Notes under the pieces: model-generated
The model's input: the letters and a program-made list of their open reading frames with translations, nothing else
What the model was told of the DNA's origin: nothing
Databases searched by the model: none
Assembly (NCBI GenBank): GCA_016866585.1
Contig: VGMB01000098.1
Location: forward strand, 1-6,170
Length of the DNA: 6,170 nucleotides
Direction of reading: 5' to 3'
From: Chlamydiota bacterium
GTDB lineage: Bacteria; Chlamydiota; Chlamydiia; Chlamydiales; Rhabdochlamydiaceae
Position numbers and translations under genes: made by a program
Shown here: piece after piece, positions 5,560-6,170 of the stretch
Position numbering within the stretch: the stretch's first letter is position 1
Layout of the letters: each line of letters starts with the position of its first letter

Positions 5560-6170
5560 GAAAAAGACACATATACCTCATTGCAGCATTAATGCCAGCA
5601 TTCAGTTATTTGGCATTTAAACCAACGAAGCCAAACAACAAAACGAACTACGATAATTTTTCAATATCTGCTGTAAAATCAGAATTAGCATTCAACGAGC
5701 AAAACGTATTTGACCCCTTAACACTCGATGAGCAACGAGAGGTTCAAAGCGCATTAAGCCAAAACTACACATTTCTCGGCGCTGGTGGTCAGTGCTTTGC
5801 TTTCACTTCTGATGACGGAAATTACGTTCTTAAACTGCTTAAATTCAAGAGAAGGAATCCACCATTTTATGCTTCATATCCTATGCCATCCTTCCTAAGG
5901 GATAGCATAGATAGGGCGATTTCGACAAAAAAAGAAAAGATTGAAAGAGATTTCAATAGCTACCGCATAGCGACAAAGGATCTAAAGGACTCCACTGGCC
6001 TACTTTTTTGCCACTTGAACAAGACAAAAAACTTAAGTAAAGAAGTGCATGTTTTTGACAAAGAACAAAGAGAATATAAAATACAGCTTGATGATTTTGA
6101 GTTCCTATTACAAAAAAAAGTAGTTCTTGTTGAAAAACAGATCGAAGAATTCATGAATAATGGAGAAATA
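5556..6170 (+). CDS. Kinase-like protein with N-terminal signal segment, paralogue 3 (cut by the window edge)
   Basis: Only the first 205 codons are present. The ATG overlaps the preceding TGA as ATGA, a typical translationally coupled junction. Residues 2-5 are basic (RKRH) and 6-21 hydrophobic, then a Lys/Asn/Thr-rich linker: a likely signal peptide or anchor. The conserved core begins with TFLGAGGQCFAF (72-83; Gly75, Gly77, Gln79), YVLKLLK (Lys93), RDFNSYRIA (131-139) and, near the edge, EFLLQKK. The catalytic-loop and IDxGR motifs would lie beyond the window. The order matches paralogues 1 and 2 closely, which supports a common fold and makes it very likely that the frame continues. The linker after the hydrophobic segment is the least conserved part of the family. 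Confidence 0.85.
   Translation, partial: MRKRHIYLIAALMPAFSYLAFKPTKPNNKTNYDNFSISAVKSELAFNEQNVFDPLTLDEQREVQSALSQNYTFLGAGGQCFAFTSDDGNYVLKLLKFKRRNPPFYASYPMPSFLRDSIDRAISTKKEKIERDFNSYRIATKDLKDSTGLLFCHLNKTKNLSKEVHVFDKEQREYKIQLDDFEFLLQKKVVLVEKQIEEFMNNGEI

Overview
The window is an AT-rich stretch of accessory bacterial DNA. Its gene content is an outer-membrane barrel, a membrane-hairpin/acetyltransferase protein, a YopH-like tyrosine phosphatase and a tandem family of exported-looking kinase-like proteins. This suits an obligate intracellular, host-associated bacterium, and an environmental chlamydia is my best guess. That assignment is an inference from gene content and style: no rRNA, tRNA or housekeeping gene is present to fix it. 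Legionella-like or Coxiella-like bacteria are not excluded.

Left part (1-2067, minus strand). A gene running off the left edge encodes a protein with a long glycine-rich hydrophobic hairpin near its N-terminus and the beginning of a GNAT acetyltransferase domain at the edge. It has no ATG with a ribosome site; a TTG behind AGGGA is the best start. About 190 bases without a convincing gene follow, including a hairpin just past the next stop codon. Upstream of that lies a 350-residue exported protein with a very lysine-rich N-terminus, a Ser/Asn-rich linker and a C-terminal outer-membrane beta-barrel.

Middle (2068-3734). An AT-rich divergent intergenic region separates the barrel gene from a plus-strand gene for a protein tyrosine phosphatase. 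The phosphatase is split by a single in-frame TAA at 2990-2992. Both halves are in the same frame and together give a complete classical PTP domain (PYD, Y-V-L-A-stop-T-P in place of YIATQGP, IVML, WRD, HCKGGVGRTG, Q-loop). The stop falls where the family has a conserved glutamine, so one CAA-to-TAA change would explain it. The region before the PTP domain appears to hold two copies of a helical module.

Right part (3735-6170). Three consecutive paralogues of a protein family I cannot name are packed head-to-tail, with overlaps of 20 and 4 bases; the third is cut by the window edge. Each has a short basic and hydrophobic N-terminus. All three then show a glycine-rich loop, a V-[IL]-K lysine, an R-D-F-x-S-Y segment and a QKK block, and the two complete copies also show D-[KR]-D...T-N and I-D-x-G-R. 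The order and spacing match the ATP and metal sites of the protein kinase/aminoglycoside phosphotransferase fold. A kinase-like operon beside a tyrosine phosphatase suggests a phospho-signalling or effector locus. That is an inference, and it is the most interesting part of the window.
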